NCBI GenBank assembly: GCA_027943335.1
Contig: BSBK01000970.1
Location: forward strand, 1,959,001-2,023,000
DNA from: Chamaecyparis obtusa
Lineage: Eukaryota; Streptophyta; Pinopsida; Cupressales; Cupressaceae
Reading direction: 5' to 3'
Length of the DNA: 64,000 nt
How positions within the stretch are numbered: the stretch's first letter is position 1; every line of letters begins with the position of its first letter. This document shows positions 32,492-43,945 of this stretch, piece after piece. The notes under the pieces are model-generated. The model searched no databases. It saw only the letters and a program-made list of their open reading frames with translations, and was not told the origin of the DNA. The position numbers were made by a program, and so were the translations under genes.

Positions 32492-32806
32492 AAAAGGGTG
32501 AATTGTTCATATTGCAGTAGACAACAAGGGCGAACTAGGGCGGAATTAAGCAGCCCTAGAAGGGCGAATTGTACAAATCGTAGTAGACCTTCAAGAACAA
32601 ATTCATATCAGTCGTTGAAGGCAACTTTGAAGGACAAGTTTGAAGAATACAAGTGCAGATTTGAAGCCAACCAAAGGATAAATTCAGACCTTCAAGTCCG
32701 GGTATTATGTTTCCTTAATTGTGAATATTTATTATATCCTGTGCTTAGTATTTGAAAGATCTCTATAGTTTGTATATTCCTTGCCCTAAATCTGAAAATA
32801 TTAACA
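32492..32806 (+). repeat. Copia-C 3' LTR, second part
   Basis: It resumes the LTR after the nested element and ends TGAAAATATTAACA, directly before the duplication TAAAG. Confidence 0.9.
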
Positions 32807-33026
32807 TAAAGATCAGTTTGCAAACTTTTTCCTTGCAAATTATCTTTCTTGGTTGATGTCTGTTCTATTGTGGTGCTGGCTGGCAGAAATAGTTGAATCA
32901 CTTTATATATTATATTAAATGTCAATCCTTTCTTTTATATTTCCTTAATCCTTTGATTTGGTTTTATACAATTTGTAATTGCAATACCATAAATTTACAA
33001 AAAATTTGTTTGCCTCATGTTTGAGT

Positions 33027-33080
33027 GTTTTCTCATAACATCCATTTGTATGAAAACCATTATAAGGCAAGCTGAGAGAA
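33027..33080 (+). repeat. 54-bp flanking repeat, left copy
   Basis: The block starts GTTTTCTCATAACATCC and ends GCTGAGAGAA. A copy with one visible difference lies at 36517-36570, so the pair brackets the Copia element. Confidence 0.85.
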
Positions 33081-33354
33081 TATTGAGTGCATATATAATT
33101 TGGAGTTATAATATTAAGTTGTTAATAAACAACTTAATATTATTAATAGTTTGGTAGGTTTGTTTAATAGGTTATTTTAATTAGAGGTCGTATGTTGAGT
33201 TGTTAAAACAACTCAACCTATTTGGGAATATTGTTTTGTAAAAAATAGGATTGAAGAATCCTATAAATATGTATTGAATGAAAATCATAATCAACGAATC
33301 ATGTACTATATTGTTAATTTTTAAGCTTCTCTATCTCTGCCATATTTTCTAATA
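33081..33354 (+). repeat. Copia-D 5' LTR, 5'-truncated
   Basis: It matches the 3' LTR from ATATTGAGTGCATA to TTTTCTAATA. The 3' LTR has additional TGTTGGGAATTAGTG… sequence at its start. It contains inverted repeats TAAGTTGTTAATAAACAACTTA and GTTGAGTTGTTAAAACAACTC, which are 20-22-bp hairpins. Confidence 0.85.
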
Positions 33355-33366
33355 TGGTATCAGAGC
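33355..33366 (+). other. primer-binding site of Copia-D
   Basis: TGGTATCAGAGC directly follows the LTR. Confidence 0.9.
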
Positions 33367-34652
33367 TCTGCAGATTTTGTGCCTGTTATTTCGTGATGTA
33401 AAAGAATACACAAAAGAAAAGTAGTCTTCGTTTGTGCATCTAGAGTTTATTGCCTCTTGCCGGCGATGTGCTTCCAGACTAGATCCGATTGTTGCAGAGT
33501 TTGTGGGGTGTCCTCATTTGTTCTTTGATCACCTTGGTTGACATATGCAAGCTCTGGATTGTCTTGTCCTTGATCTGGTAGGCTTTCAATCTTTTGGAAA
33601 CAACGATATTGATGTTTTGGAGAGGCAAGTCTACCTCCACGATCTCAGGCCTGAACCAACGAAAAAGGAGGCCACAAAAATAGAGGTTTTGAGATTTGAA
33701 GATCTGCATTGGATTATTGTTCTCGGTTTGTAGCATTTATTTTCTTGGACGGACCACGTGTGAAAAGCATCTACATTTCTATGCTTGAATTTTATTTCTA
33801 GGTGGATCAACAAATCATTTCATTCGACCAACAATTCTTTCACTTCATTGGCTAAAGCATTTCTTAGCCCGCCTTGTTATTGTGATCGACTCTCGTACTA
33901 TCATTTTTTTGTCGCTGCTATCACTTGTTCTGCGTGGGGTTCATTCAGTGCTTTGGATTCTTGGTTTGGGAGCCCATATCAGATCTGCTTCTCCCCTTTG
34001 GCCAGCGGTGTATCATGCATGGACATTTATATCTCGACTTGGTCAATTGTAATTGTGCCGAGCTATAATTGGCTTTGGTAATTAACAAGACATTAGCCTT
34101 GAACTCGACATATTGCTTGTCCATCATTGAGTGGCTTAGACTTGTTGCTGATTGATAATCGAGCACTGTTGAGGTGGTCTCCTTCATTTGCGCAAGGTAG
34201 GAAAATGATCGGCATTTAGAGACAACACCTTGCTTCGATTCTACGCAGGCTGGATCCATTTGCAGTGTGGAGACTAGTGAGAGCAATCCTCATTCTAGAA
34301 TAGAATGGCCCAAATTCCATAGAAGGCGATAAACAGACAGAGGAAGCCACGGTATGAGTTTTTGTGGTTTTTGTTTCTCAAGTCGAGTCATTTAAAATAG
34401 TAATTTCATGTTACTTAGTTTGGTTGTTATCTATTTTGTGTCCCAAACAATCATTGAGTCAGGTTGTATATTTATGAGTTATAAATTTTCATGTCATTGA
34501 AAGTAATATTCTATCAAAATTCAAAATTTTTAGAAAAAAAATATTTTTTAATTGTAATTGGAGTGCATGATCGGTGGCACCCAACACTCCTTGTAAAAAG
34601 TTCACGTTGTAGGGGGTCAAATAGCATTTCTTTAAATGGAGAAAAACAGTTT
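33367..34652 (+). other. long leader of Copia-D, no gene seen
   Basis: About 1.3 kb between primer site and gag with only short, unconvincing frames. It may contain old insertions, but no ends are recognised. Confidence 0.45.
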
Positions 34653-35481
34653 ATGATAGAAAAAATTCAAGGTTCAAAGTTCCACATCTGGCAAATCAAG
34701 TTACAATTGACCCTTGTTAAAAAGGATTTGTGGGATGTGGTAAGTGGAGCAACAACAAAGCCAATTAGTACAAATGAAATCGCAAAATGGACTGCAAAGG
34801 ATAGAAGGGCAATAGATTTGATTGGTCTTGCACTTTCAGATGCATATCTCCACCACATTGACTTGTCAAAGACCTCACAGGAAATGGGGGAGAATTTGAA
34901 TGCTTTGTTTGGATCACAAGCATCAAGTGCAAAGATGGGCCTAAAACATAAATTGTTTGGAATGAAAATGGCGGAAGGTGACAACATTGTTCAACATATC
35001 AGTAAGTTTTGTTCCCTATTGAATCAGTTAGCTGAGATAAAAGCTAAAGTAGATGATGATGATTCAAAAGCTATTTTGTTAAATAGCATGCCTCCTAGTT
35101 ATGGAAATATTGTTTTCACATTAAACAAAGTAGATGCTACCTTAGAAGAAATAATATCTACTTTGATTGATGAAGGAGCTAATAAAACTGAATCAACAAT
35201 AGAGGAAACTGCAATGTATGGCAAAAATAGGCTGAACCATTCCTCTAAATCTAATTCTTCTGCATCAAAATGAAAATCGTTTCTTCAAGAACAAAATCTT
35301 GTGCTACTATTGCAAGAAGGGACACATTGTTATAAATTGCACTCAGCGTGCTAAGGATCTTCTTGATGGAAAACTCATTATAGGTAAGGCGTTGGCTGCA
35401 GATGATGATGAAGAACGCCTTCATGGGATGGCTATTGAAGATCCTCCACACGAAGATAGTGAGGAGGAATATGTTCTCTAA
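34653..35481 (+). pseudogene. Copia-D gag with one frameshift
   Basis: The likely start is the ATG at 34653 (MIEKIQGSKFHIWQIKLQL), the usual Copia gag opening with a W. The gag core follows: WDVVSGATTKP, HHIDLSKTSQEMGENL, KHKLFGMKMAEGDNIVQHIS, LLNQLAEI, LLNSMPPSYGNIVF. The frame stops at 35271-35273. The zinc knuckle CYYCKKGHIVINC appears in another frame at 35299-35481, followed by an acidic end. A frameshift near 35270 thus separates knuckle and core. The rest of pol is absent. The protein would have packaged element RNA. Confidence 0.83.
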
Positions 35482-35799
35482 ATCAAATCAATTGGAGGTT
35501 GGAGGCAACGGAGGGAGGACAATCAGCGTCCTCTCGTTAGTCACCAACGACGAGGATGCTTATCAGCTCTGGTGGCATTTTATTTTGTTGTGTGAATAAG
35601 TGGAAATTTCACATTGCGGGGGGGAATAATAACCAATGTCCCATTCCCATTTCATGCCAAAAAGACTAAAGCCAAGATTGGTTTCCAAGTGGTAGCAGCA
35701 ACCGTCTCATATAATTTGTGGTCAGAGTGGTACTGATCTACAATGGTGGCTGCATACGCAACAACGAGGACTTGGTTCTCAAACTTTTTATAAAGTGGT

Positions 35800-36140
35800 T
35801 GGATGTGTATGTCCCCAATCACTATTGTTGGTTGTTTTTGAGTGCATGTGTTTGTCCCCATTCACAAGCTGATGTATGTGATTGGAAGTGTTTGTCCCCA
35901 ATCATAATTGTTGTGAGCAGAAGTGTATGTCCCTGTTCATGACCTTGTTTTTGGATAGATGTGTTTGTCCCTTTCCAAATTTGATGTAAGACCTTGGATA
36001 GATGTGTTAGTCCCTATCCTTGGTTCCATGGGTAGAAGTGTTTGCCCCTATCTTTGGATGAAAGCAGAAAAGAATAGTGAGGTCAGTTCCACTATTGGTT
36101 GACATGAGTAGATGTGTATGTCCCTGCTCTTATAGTGTTT
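35800..36140 (+). repeat. degenerate tandem array in Copia-D
   Basis: At least eight copies of (A/G)TGTGT(T/A)TGTCCC or close variants are spaced about 35-45 bp, with GGATAGATG, GAGTAGATG or GAGCAGAAG before many of them. It sits between the gag remnant and the polypurine tract. Confidence 0.75.
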
Positions 36141-36208
36141 GGGGAGCTACTGTGTGTGGTCATCAAGTATTGCGATGTACTTTCACCCCATGTTCACACT
36201 AAGGGAGG

Positions 36209-36516
36209 TGTTGGGAATTAGTGTTCACATGTAGGTATTAGGAATATTGAGTGCATATATAATTTGGAGTTATAATATTAAGTTGTTAATAAACAACTTA
36301 ATATTATTAATAGTCTGGTAGGTTTGTTTAATAGGTTATTTTAATTAGAGGTCGTATGTTGAGTTGTTAAAACAACTCAACCTATTTGGGAATATTGTTT
36401 CCTAAAAAATAATTGAAGAATCCTATAAATATGTATTGAATGAAAATCATAATCAACGAAGCATGTACTATATTGTTAATTTTTAAGCTTCTCTATCTCT
36501 GCCATATTTTCTAATA
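36209..36516 (+). repeat. Copia-D 3' LTR
   Basis: A polypurine tract, AAGGGAGG, precedes TGTTGGGAATTAG at 36209. The LTR ends TTTTCTAATA at 36516, directly before the 54-bp repeat. Confidence 0.85.
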
Positions 36517-36570
36517 GTTTTCTCATAACATCCATTTGTATGAAAGCCATTATAAGGCAAGCTGAGAGAA
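36517..36570 (+). repeat. 54-bp flanking repeat, right copy
   Basis: Matches 33027-33080 with one visible difference (GAAAGCC against GAAAACC). Confidence 0.85.
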
Positions 36571-38039
36571 AATGTCTGAGATAGAATATTATCTCCTAGT
36601 TAAGCTGCAGCTGAACTAGAGATATAATGAGTCTATATGGTTGACTAGGTAAAGTTGAGAGTCAATCAGTTCAGGAGAATTTCTAGTGGTGGAGAGTTGA
36701 CTTGAGTTCTTATATAAATCAAACTATTGATTTTAAAAGTACAAATGGGTGTATAATCGTTAATAGATAAAATCAATTAATCATACCCATTAAAGAATAA
36801 CATGGCACAGAGGGGGAAAATTATGTGTTGTTTGGAGCAATGACTTTTACCTGTGCCCCTTCTGGTATCCCATCTTCTTGTGCTGGCAACCCAGGTCTAC
36901 CTTTTTACCTTTCCTGATAGAAGTTCTAGTTCTGCTATCTCGGATTGTTCATTTTCTTCTTTTGTTGTTGAAAATCATCCTGTGTAAGGGTTTCAGTAAA
37001 TTTGATGATTGCTCCCAACTGAAAGACTCTTCAAGGTGATATCTGGTGCTTTGAGGTTGGAAGTTCCCATTTTGTTTGGTGGGCTGGCTGGGGCCTTTAT
37101 AGGTAAACAATGGCCCTCTTCCCTTCCCTCAAGGAATTCAATCTAGGTTTTGGTAAAATCCACCCCTATGTCAAAAAGGACTTTGGAGTTTGGTGTCAAG
37201 TCCCCCTTTTTAGTTAAATTAATTGGGGATCCATTTCTTTATTTCCTGTAGGCTAAGCAATAAAGTTAGGGAAATATATCAATGATAATGTCTTAAGCTA
37301 GTCTTGGGAATAAAATCTAAAAAAGTTGTAAAATGACAACTTAAATATTATTATTTGTTAGATGAAGTTGGTTGTCTAAATGGGACATAACAAGACCTTT
37401 TGTAATACTTTATTAAAATATTTTTAGATGAGAACTTTTGGAGGGAAAAAGGGAATATAATATATTGGTGCCAAAAACAAGTTTATAAAAGAGAGACCAT
37501 CACTCACAAGGAGATCATCCATTTTTTATGAAATCAAACACTTGCTTTCATTATTTGAGTACATGTGCTCAACTATTGCACTTGAGGGGTGCTTATTGTA
37601 GCGCACAAATCTTCTACTTGGGGAGGGGGGGCGGGGGGCAAATCGGTAGAAGATATAAACTTTGATACATAATTAATTTAAACTTTGATAATGATAAGCA
37701 TAAAAGCAAAACTGAAAATAATCATAAGAGAGCAAATCACACAGAAACATTTCAACATCCGATGTATGTGGAAAACCTAGGATGGGTGAAAAACCACGGT
37801 GAGTAAAGCTGCTAGGATCTACTGTCCTAATCCAGCCTTGCGAATAAATAGTGTACAATGCGTTATGGGCATCTACCAAATTCCTTGCTTGAGAGCACCA
37901 ACTCTATTAGAACCACCAACTTCCTTAGAATGAGCACCAACTCAGCATCCTGGAGACACCAACCATAAGGATTTACAATTTCTTTTGCAAAATCTTTTGC
38001 TTACTTAGATTTCTCTAACTTGCAGATGTATTTCATTAC
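36571..38039. other. intron sequence with possible LTR scrap
   Basis: No gene is recognised. A G-rich run (GGGGAGGGGGGGCGGGGGGC) near 37620 and GTGGAAAACC…AAAAACCACGG at 37768-37798 resemble the inverted end of a SIRE-like Copia LTR, as in the solo LTR at 51567. Ends and duplication were not found. Confidence 0.4.
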
Positions 38040-38342
38040 AATCCCTTCAACATTGAAAGCTTGGTAAAAAATAAAGAGTGGATAGATAGTATGGAAAACT
38101 GATATGGGCGTTTTGTGGCAGATTATGTGCTATATGCTGAAAATGGATTTTCCATTGCTGATTGGTGACTACTTGCTTTAGATGAGCTTGATAATGAGGA
38201 TAGGTGAATGATGGAGAATATTTTAGGTAACAAAAATGTGATTCTGTCCTTGGATGTTGATGAAATCATTTGGTGCGCTGCTAAGAATGGGGAATACAAG
38301 GTTAACCTTGGTTACTCGCTGTTATGAAATAGGATTGGAAAT

Positions 38343-38603
38343 ATGGGATGGCCCTCCATGTTGTGTTGGAACAAGGTTGTCCTTCCACGGGCAGGGGTCT
38401 TCTTATGGGCGGCTCTTCATGGACACATCCTAACAGGAGACAGATTGAAAACACTCGGCATTGAGGGACCTAGTGTTTGCCCATTATGTAAGGAGAATGA
38501 AGAAACGGTTAGCCATCTTCTCTGGTGCCCATATACAGTCCAGTGTTGGGATTCGCTGATGTCTTCCATTGGTTGGCAGACGGCTCGGAATAACTCTTTA
38601 TGA
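38343..38603 (+). pseudogene. LINE zinc-binding (zf-RVT) domain
   Basis: The frame reads WNKVVLPRAGVFLWAALHG, ILTGDRLKTLGI, VCPLCKENEETVSHLLWCP and WDSLMSSIGW. The CPLC…H…C pattern and LTGDRL match the zf-RVT domain found after RT in plant L1 elements. It is open over about 85 residues, with a stop just before it. Confidence 0.82.
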
Positions 38604-38844
38604 TTTTTTGTGCGGTTGACCTGTTAGTAACACGACTTCTGTCTGGGGGAGATGTGTGGTTGGTGGGTTTGTCAATGGTTGCCTAGCAAGTCTGGAAAGA
38701 GAGAAATCATAGGATCTTCTGTGAAAAAGAGCTTGATATTGTTCCCTTCTGGAGTAAAGTGCAAGAGGCCATCTGTGAAGCTCTGAAAGGGAAACTTTTT
38801 ACAAAAAATGTCACAAGGTATACTCGCTGGGACAAAAGTCTGCA

Positions 38845-39420
38845 GTGTTTGTGGATGCAACTTGGGTTCTTGTAATCAATATCAAAACAAAAAACAAGGA
38901 CATGGTTAATTCTTGTTGGAAGGCCCCTGATATTGGTGGATACAAGCTTAACTTTGATGTGGCTGCCAAAGGCAACTCTAGAGCGGCAGGGTATGGCTGC
39001 ATCATCTGTGATTGGAAGGGTGGGCCTGTTGGCATATGGTTTCATTGGCAAGACAACCAACGATGCTGAAATACTGGCCTTGGATAGAGGTCTGCGACTG
39101 TGTCAAGAGAAATACATTTCCCAGGTGGACTTAGAGGGAGACTCAAAAATCATTGTGAATGCCATAGAGAAGAACCAAATCTCTAGTTGGAAACTGAAAA
39201 GATGGCTGCCTCGAATTAAAAACTGATTGCAAACCCTCTCAGACTTCACACTGACATTTTCCGTGAAGCTAACAAAGCTGCAAACATTTTGGCAAATTAA
39301 GGGATTCGGCTTAGGGTGGAAGATGCGACATATAATAACGAAGAGATTCCTGCACCCTTATGTGAGGTCTTTGACTCGGATTGGGCACCCAGGTCAAGCT
39401 TTCCCCATGACGGTGTGGGT
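38845..39420 (+). pseudogene. LINE RNase H (RVT_3 type), frameshifted
   Basis: Frame 1 (to 39069) has KLNFDVAAKGNSRAAGYGC, with the first catalytic Asp. Frame 2 then has AEILALDRGLRLCQE (catalytic Glu) and VDLEGDSKIIVNAIEKNQ (third Asp), ending in a stop at about 39226. Downstream sequence (about 39227-39442) has the C-terminal region with NILAN-like decay. The domain order zf-RVT then RNase H is typical for plant L1 LINEs. Confidence 0.8.
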
Positions 39421-39870
39421 TGAGGACCCATGGTCGGAATGAGGCTTTGATGGCACAGACAAGATTAAAATCTGGACTTAGTATAATTAGGCTGTCTCCC
39501 GTTCAAAATTGATGGACAGATAAGCAGCAGTCCCTTGAGAATTTTAAAGATTTTTGGACAGAGAATTGGCTGGTCCTTACTATAGCTGGTATTAAGCAAT
39601 TTGTTTATCTGCTACAACACCCTGGAGATGAATGAAAAACAGATCAGACGAAGGTTCGTTGTGGAGGATGACAATACCACTGTGTTAGCTAACTTTGTTA
39701 GTCTTTATAGCAATCAACTTTAGGCCTCTCTAACTGAGGAACAATTTTCTGGCTGAGGGAATTATCTCTTATGCTGCTGGACATAATGGCTCTTTATTGT
39801 TGAAACTCAGGGATCTACCCCCTCTAGTAGAAACTTACCAAAAAAAAGAAGGATTTTACATACTCTTTTA

Positions 39871-40231
39871 AGTGTTACCCGGGGACATGTTTCCAACATA
39901 ATTTGACTCATCCTAGAAACTCAGAAACTTCCGGAAACCCGTCCCTTGGCTGGCCATAAAATTAATGCTCTAATTTCAATGATTTGTTTGACTTCCACTC
40001 TCGTGTGAACTCTCAATTTAATTTATCTAACACAAATGTTATACATTAAGGCTCTATGATGTATATTAGCATGCTTTATCCTTGTAAACATATGAATATT
40101 TAAAATTTCCCTATTTTTTATATAGCTGTCCCCACTATCATCCCTTGTCGTCCCCTGCTTTGGGAAAGAAAAATCTGTCCTAGAAACTTGTTTCCACGTC
40201 CCCCCATTCTGGAAACCTGGGGTAACATAGA
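39871..40231. mobile_element. hAT-type MITE
   Basis: About 361 bp with 8-bp duplications CTCTTTTA at 39863-39870 and 40232-40239. Ends read AGTGTTACCCGGGG and, inverted, CTATGTTACCCCAGG, followed on both sides by TTTCC motifs. No coding capacity. GGGACATGTTTCC-like subterminal motifs recur near 40300-40360 and 45480-45560. Confidence 0.75.
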
Positions 40232-40299
40232 CTCTTTTATTTTACCATAATTATATGTTATGTTTTAAAGAAAAGCCTTATATATTGAATTTTTCTATG

Positions 40300-40371
40300 T
40301 TCCACAACATTTCGGGGACAGGGACAAGGGGATGACAAGGGACATGTTTCCTAGAGGGCCAAAATAAGGGG

Positions 40372-40412
<41 letters not shown>
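40300..40412. repeat. hAT-like GGGGACA fragment followed by a TA microsatellite
   Basis: TTTCGGGGACAGGGACAAGG and GGGACATGTTTCCTAGAGGG resemble subterminal hAT repeats. The stretch 40378-40412 is (TA)n. Confidence 0.6.
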
Positions 40413-40417
<5 letters not shown>

Positions 40418-41030
40418 ATTTCAAAATATTAACATATTATATGTTTTTTTTATGTTTTCTATAACTTTTAATGACAAAATTTATGGTGAAATCAGAAAAT
40501 GTAAGAACCCCAACAGGTTATAACTTTACCACTGTATTACTCCTTGCAATTATGTTTTTAAATCTTCAATTTTTGTGTCGTGCATTTCGTCAAACAGTTG
40601 CCCATGATATCTCTATCTTGCTGTCTTTTATTTTTAGGTTGTTTTTGCTTGCTTGGAATGGTTTCAAATGAAGTTTAAATGCTTGCAAACGATTACTAAG
40701 ATATCAAGGCAAAGTACTAAGATACAAATGCAATCCTTTTTGACTTTTTGAATGCATACATATGATTTCTACATGTAAAATGTGCATCTACAGCCAATGG
40801 ACATTTTCACAAACATTTGGCATGAGAACTAATATGCTGATTAAGAGCAGTATATATATGATGAATAATCTTATTACAAAATAAAACTTGGAATAATATC
40901 GTAGCCTTGAAATGGAGTCCCAAAATGAGTCGCAGCTGATGAATGCTGACAGAGGTGCCAATATATAATGAACAGATGCAATATTAAACCCCAACGTGCC
41001 TCTTCAATGCTTAATGTCACCCCTTCAAGG

Positions 41031-41826
41031 TGTTAATGTATTGGTAGCTGCGAGAGAGATTTATGGACTCTTCTTATGTTTGGCGTCGAGTTTTCTATGT
41101 TGTGTATCACATATTCGGCATCGTGTGTTAGAGGCTTTATAATGGCACCGTGACTGCTTGGCTTTATGTTCATTTGGCATATTACCATTTGGTGTCTTTG
41201 GTAACCGTCATTGCTTGGTGTCTATGAGGCTGGCGTCAATGATATGTAACTGTTGTCGTTTGGCCTTCCAAAAAGCATCACGTCATTTACTTTGATATGA
41301 GCGATTCATTCTAGGAAGTGTGATAAAAAGGAGTACGCTGTTATGGAATTTTTTGCAGGATGTATGTGTGTATTGGGAGCTGCCTGCCCGTGTGTATCGG
41401 GAGCTGCTTATTTTTGTGAGTAGTAAGAGCTGCCTGCCTGGGTGTGTATCGGGAGCTGCCTGCCTGGGTGTGTGTCGGGAGCTGACTGCATGGGTGTGTA
41501 TTGGGAGCTGCTTGTGTTTGTGAATAGTAAGAGCTGCCTGCCTAGGTGTGTATCGGGAGCCGACTGCATGGGTGTGTATCGGGAGCTGCCTGCCTGTTGA
41601 TTATTGCAGATGTATTGGGACTGTGAAGAAAGACATCCATTGATTGACTATCAATCATATGCCTGAGATCATTGTATTTTTTTTTTGATCATTCAATAAA
41701 GTGATCTTCTTTGGTGGGTTGGGTTGTTTCCCTCGAGCAGGAGGGTTTTTCCCAGGATAATATTTGTGTTATCTGTTTCTTATGGTTTGCATTTTGAGTT
41801 ATGTATTTTGGTTCAAAACATTAACA
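41031..41826 (+). repeat. 5' LTR of the non-coding element
   Basis: It starts TGTTAATGTATTGG and ends AAAACATTAACA. At 41360-41600 it holds a minisatellite of GTGTGTATCGGGAGCTGCCT-type units of 25-40 bp. AATAAA lies near 41694. Confidence 0.9.
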
Positions 41827-42561
41827 TGGTATCAAAGCTTGGACAGCCTTGACTCTCTCACAAGAGGGGCTAGTGATCGATCTTTAATCTGTAGATGCTC
41901 AATGAGCTGGTTCGATATTCCTGAAGATGGAAAAGAAGCTTCATTTTATTGTTTCTGTTGAAGATTGAGATACGATATCTGTCATGAGTAGACATGTGAT
42001 GATGTCTATTATCAAAGGATTAGAGGTGGCTTTAGAGGTGTTTCGTCTTCCTGAAGTGTGCTTGAGTTGTGAGGAAGATTAATAAATGAGAGATAAGTAT
42101 TTTTTGATTATACCTTTGAATATTGATCATGAATTTTGTGTAGTTAATTCATGCATTAATATTGGGAGTAGTGAAGTCATGTGTGCTTCTAGCATTTCTT
42201 TGATTGATTCTAATACTAATCTCTCTGAAATGCTTCCAGGATGAATTGAGAAGCACAAGGATGATGAGAGATTGCAACCTGAGCTGAGTTGGTGACTCTT
42301 GAAGAAGAAGTACCTTTTCAGATTGTCTTTTGATCAGCCCTTGTAAGAGGAAGAAATCAGATTTAGAGGGAGCTTGTGTGGCAGAGGGAGAGTACCTTGT
42401 CCTTTGCTGAGGATAAGCAAGCTTATAATGCAAAATGGCTTTGGAAGCTCCTTGTTTGGTCAACATTGGAATCAACTCTATTTTGTTATGTTAATCAAAG
42501 CAGCGAGAATGCTGCCCCTGTTGAGAGGAATTCTTGTCATTCAGTTGTTCTTATTATGAGC

Positions 42562-42892
42562 TTAATGCATTTTTCTTTGAGGGGGAGAAATTTGAGGTGT
42601 AAGCCCTTGTTAATGCATTCTTCTCTGGGAGAAGTTTGAGGTGAAAGCCCTTGTTCCACCCTCTGCGAGTAGGCAAGGTGGTAATGCATTCTTCTCTGGG
42701 AGAAGTTTGAGGTGAAAGCTCTTGTTCCACCCTCTGCGAGTAGGCAAGGTGGTAATGCATTCTTTTCTGGGAGAAGTTTGAGGTGAAAGCCCTTGATCCA
42801 CCCTCTGCGAGTAGGCAAGGTGGTAATGCATTCTTCTCTGGGAGAAGTTTGAGGTGAAAGCCCTTGTCCCACCCTCTGGGAGTAGCCATGGT
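42562..42892 (+). repeat. 70-bp tandem array in the non-coding element
   Basis: AATGCATTCTTCTCTGGGAG starts units at 42612, 42683, 42753 and 42823 (spacing 70-71), with a diverged unit before. Each unit has GAAGTTTGAGGTGAAAGC, TTCCACCCTCTGCGAGTAGG and CAAGGTGGT. Open frames across it on either strand are by-products of the repeat. Confidence 0.9.
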
Positions 42893-43150
42893 GGAAGTCA
42901 TGTGTGTGACTTCATTACTTATTTTTGTGATTTTGATTCACTCTAGGAGTAGCTATGGTGAATATTGTTATATGTTTTGCTTCACCTTCTAGAAGTAGCT
43001 ATGGTGAATATTGTCATGCTGAGATAACAATTTTTAAGAAAATCTGTGATCAGATTTTGTTATTGACATGTTTTTGTTGCAGCTTCATTGTGCCTGTCAG
43101 GTTGAGACACACGATGACATTTGTATGATCTCTCTCTTGCTAAGAGGGAG

Positions 43151-43945
43151 TGTTAATGTATTGGTAGCTGCGAGAGAGATTTATGGACTCTTCTTATGTT
43201 TGGCGTCGAGTTTTCTATGTTGTGTATCGCATATTCAGCATCGTGTGTTAGAGGCTTTATAATGGCACCGTGAGTGCTTGGCTTTATGTTCATCTGGCAT
43301 ATTACCGTTTGGTATCTTTGGTAACTGTCATTGCTTGGTGTCTATGAGGCTGGCGTCAATGATATGTAACTGTTGTTGTTTGGCCTTCCAAAAAGCATCA
43401 CGTTAGTTACTTTGATATGAGTGATTCATTCTAGTAAGTGTGATAAAAAGGAGTACGCTGTTATGAAATTTTTTGTGGGATGTATGTAATTATCGGGAGC
43501 TACCTACCTGTGTGTATCGGGAGCTGCTTGTGTTTGTGAGTAGTAAGAGCTGCCTGTCTGGGTGTGTATCGGGAGCTGCCTGCCTGGGTGTGTGTCGGGA
43601 GTTGACTGCATGGGCGTGTATCGGGAGCTGCTTGTGTTTGTGAATAGTAAGAGTTGCCTGCCTGGGTGTTTATCGGGAGTTGACTGCATGGGCGTGCATC
43701 GGGAGCTACCTGCCTATTGATTATTGCAGATGTATTGGGACTGTGAAGAAAGGCATCCATTGATTGACTATGAATCATATGCCTGAGATCATTGTATTTT
43801 TTTTTTGATCATTCAATAAAGTGATCTTCTTTGGTGGGCTGGTTGTTTCCCTCGAGCAGGAGGGTTTTTCCCAGGATAATATTTGTGTTATCTGTTTCTT
43901 ATGGTTTGCATTTTGAGTTATGTATTTTGGTTCAAAACATTAACA
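43151..43945 (+). repeat. 3' LTR of the non-coding element
   Basis: A near-identical copy of 41031-41826. The minisatellite is at about 43490-43710, with a slightly different unit order. Confidence 0.9.

Larger units (their letters stand above)
22824..32806 (+). mobile_element. gag-only Copia retrotransposon (Copia-C) with nested insertion
   Basis: LTRs at 22824-23750 and 26035-26626 + 32492-32806 are flanked by identical 5-bp target duplications, TAAAG (22819-22823 and 32807-32811). Inside are a primer-binding site, one intact gag frame and a tandem-repeat array in place of pol, then a polypurine tract. The right LTR is split by a Gypsy-type element (26627-32486). The element cannot move without pol from another element. 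Its gag is related to Copia-1 in this window. Confidence 0.9.
33081..36516 (+). mobile_element. gag-only Copia retrotransposon (Copia-D)
   Basis: LTR pair at 33081-33354 and 36209-36516, with initiator tRNA-Met primer site, a gag frame, a degenerate repeat array and a polypurine tract. No integrase, RT or RNase H motif is visible. The 5' LTR lacks about the first 30 bp of the 3' LTR. The gag differs from that of Copia-1/Copia-C, so this is a separate lineage with the same layout. Confidence 0.85.
38040..39846 (+). mobile_element. 5'-truncated L1-type LINE remnant
   Basis: It carries the C-terminal part of an L1-type ORF2: a zinc-binding RT-associated domain and an RNase H. It ends in a short A-rich tail (CTTACCAAAAAAAAG). 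The RT itself is lost, as expected from incomplete target-primed reverse transcription. Stops and frameshifts interrupt the frame. Confidence 0.8.
41031..43945 (+). mobile_element. non-coding LTR element (TRIM/LARD-like), nested
   Basis: LTRs at 41031-41826 and 43151-43945 are about 795 bp and very similar. The target duplication CAAGG is exact (41026-41030, 43946-43950). The primer site TGGTATCAAAGC follows the 5' LTR and a purine tract, AAGAGGGAG, precedes the 3' LTR. The 1.3-kb internal region has no recognisable gag or pol, but carries a 70-bp tandem array. It depends on other elements for movement. Confidence 0.9.

Noticed and set aside
42537..42901. Three overlapping open frames of over 70 residues on the minus strand with repeated LSPQTSPREECI-like peptides
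   Set aside because: They are translations of the 70-bp tandem array; because 70 is not a multiple of 3, the same peptide appears in all frames. Not a gene.
43500..43778. Open frames with repeated DTHPGRQLP-like peptides
   Set aside because: By-product of the LTR minisatellite.
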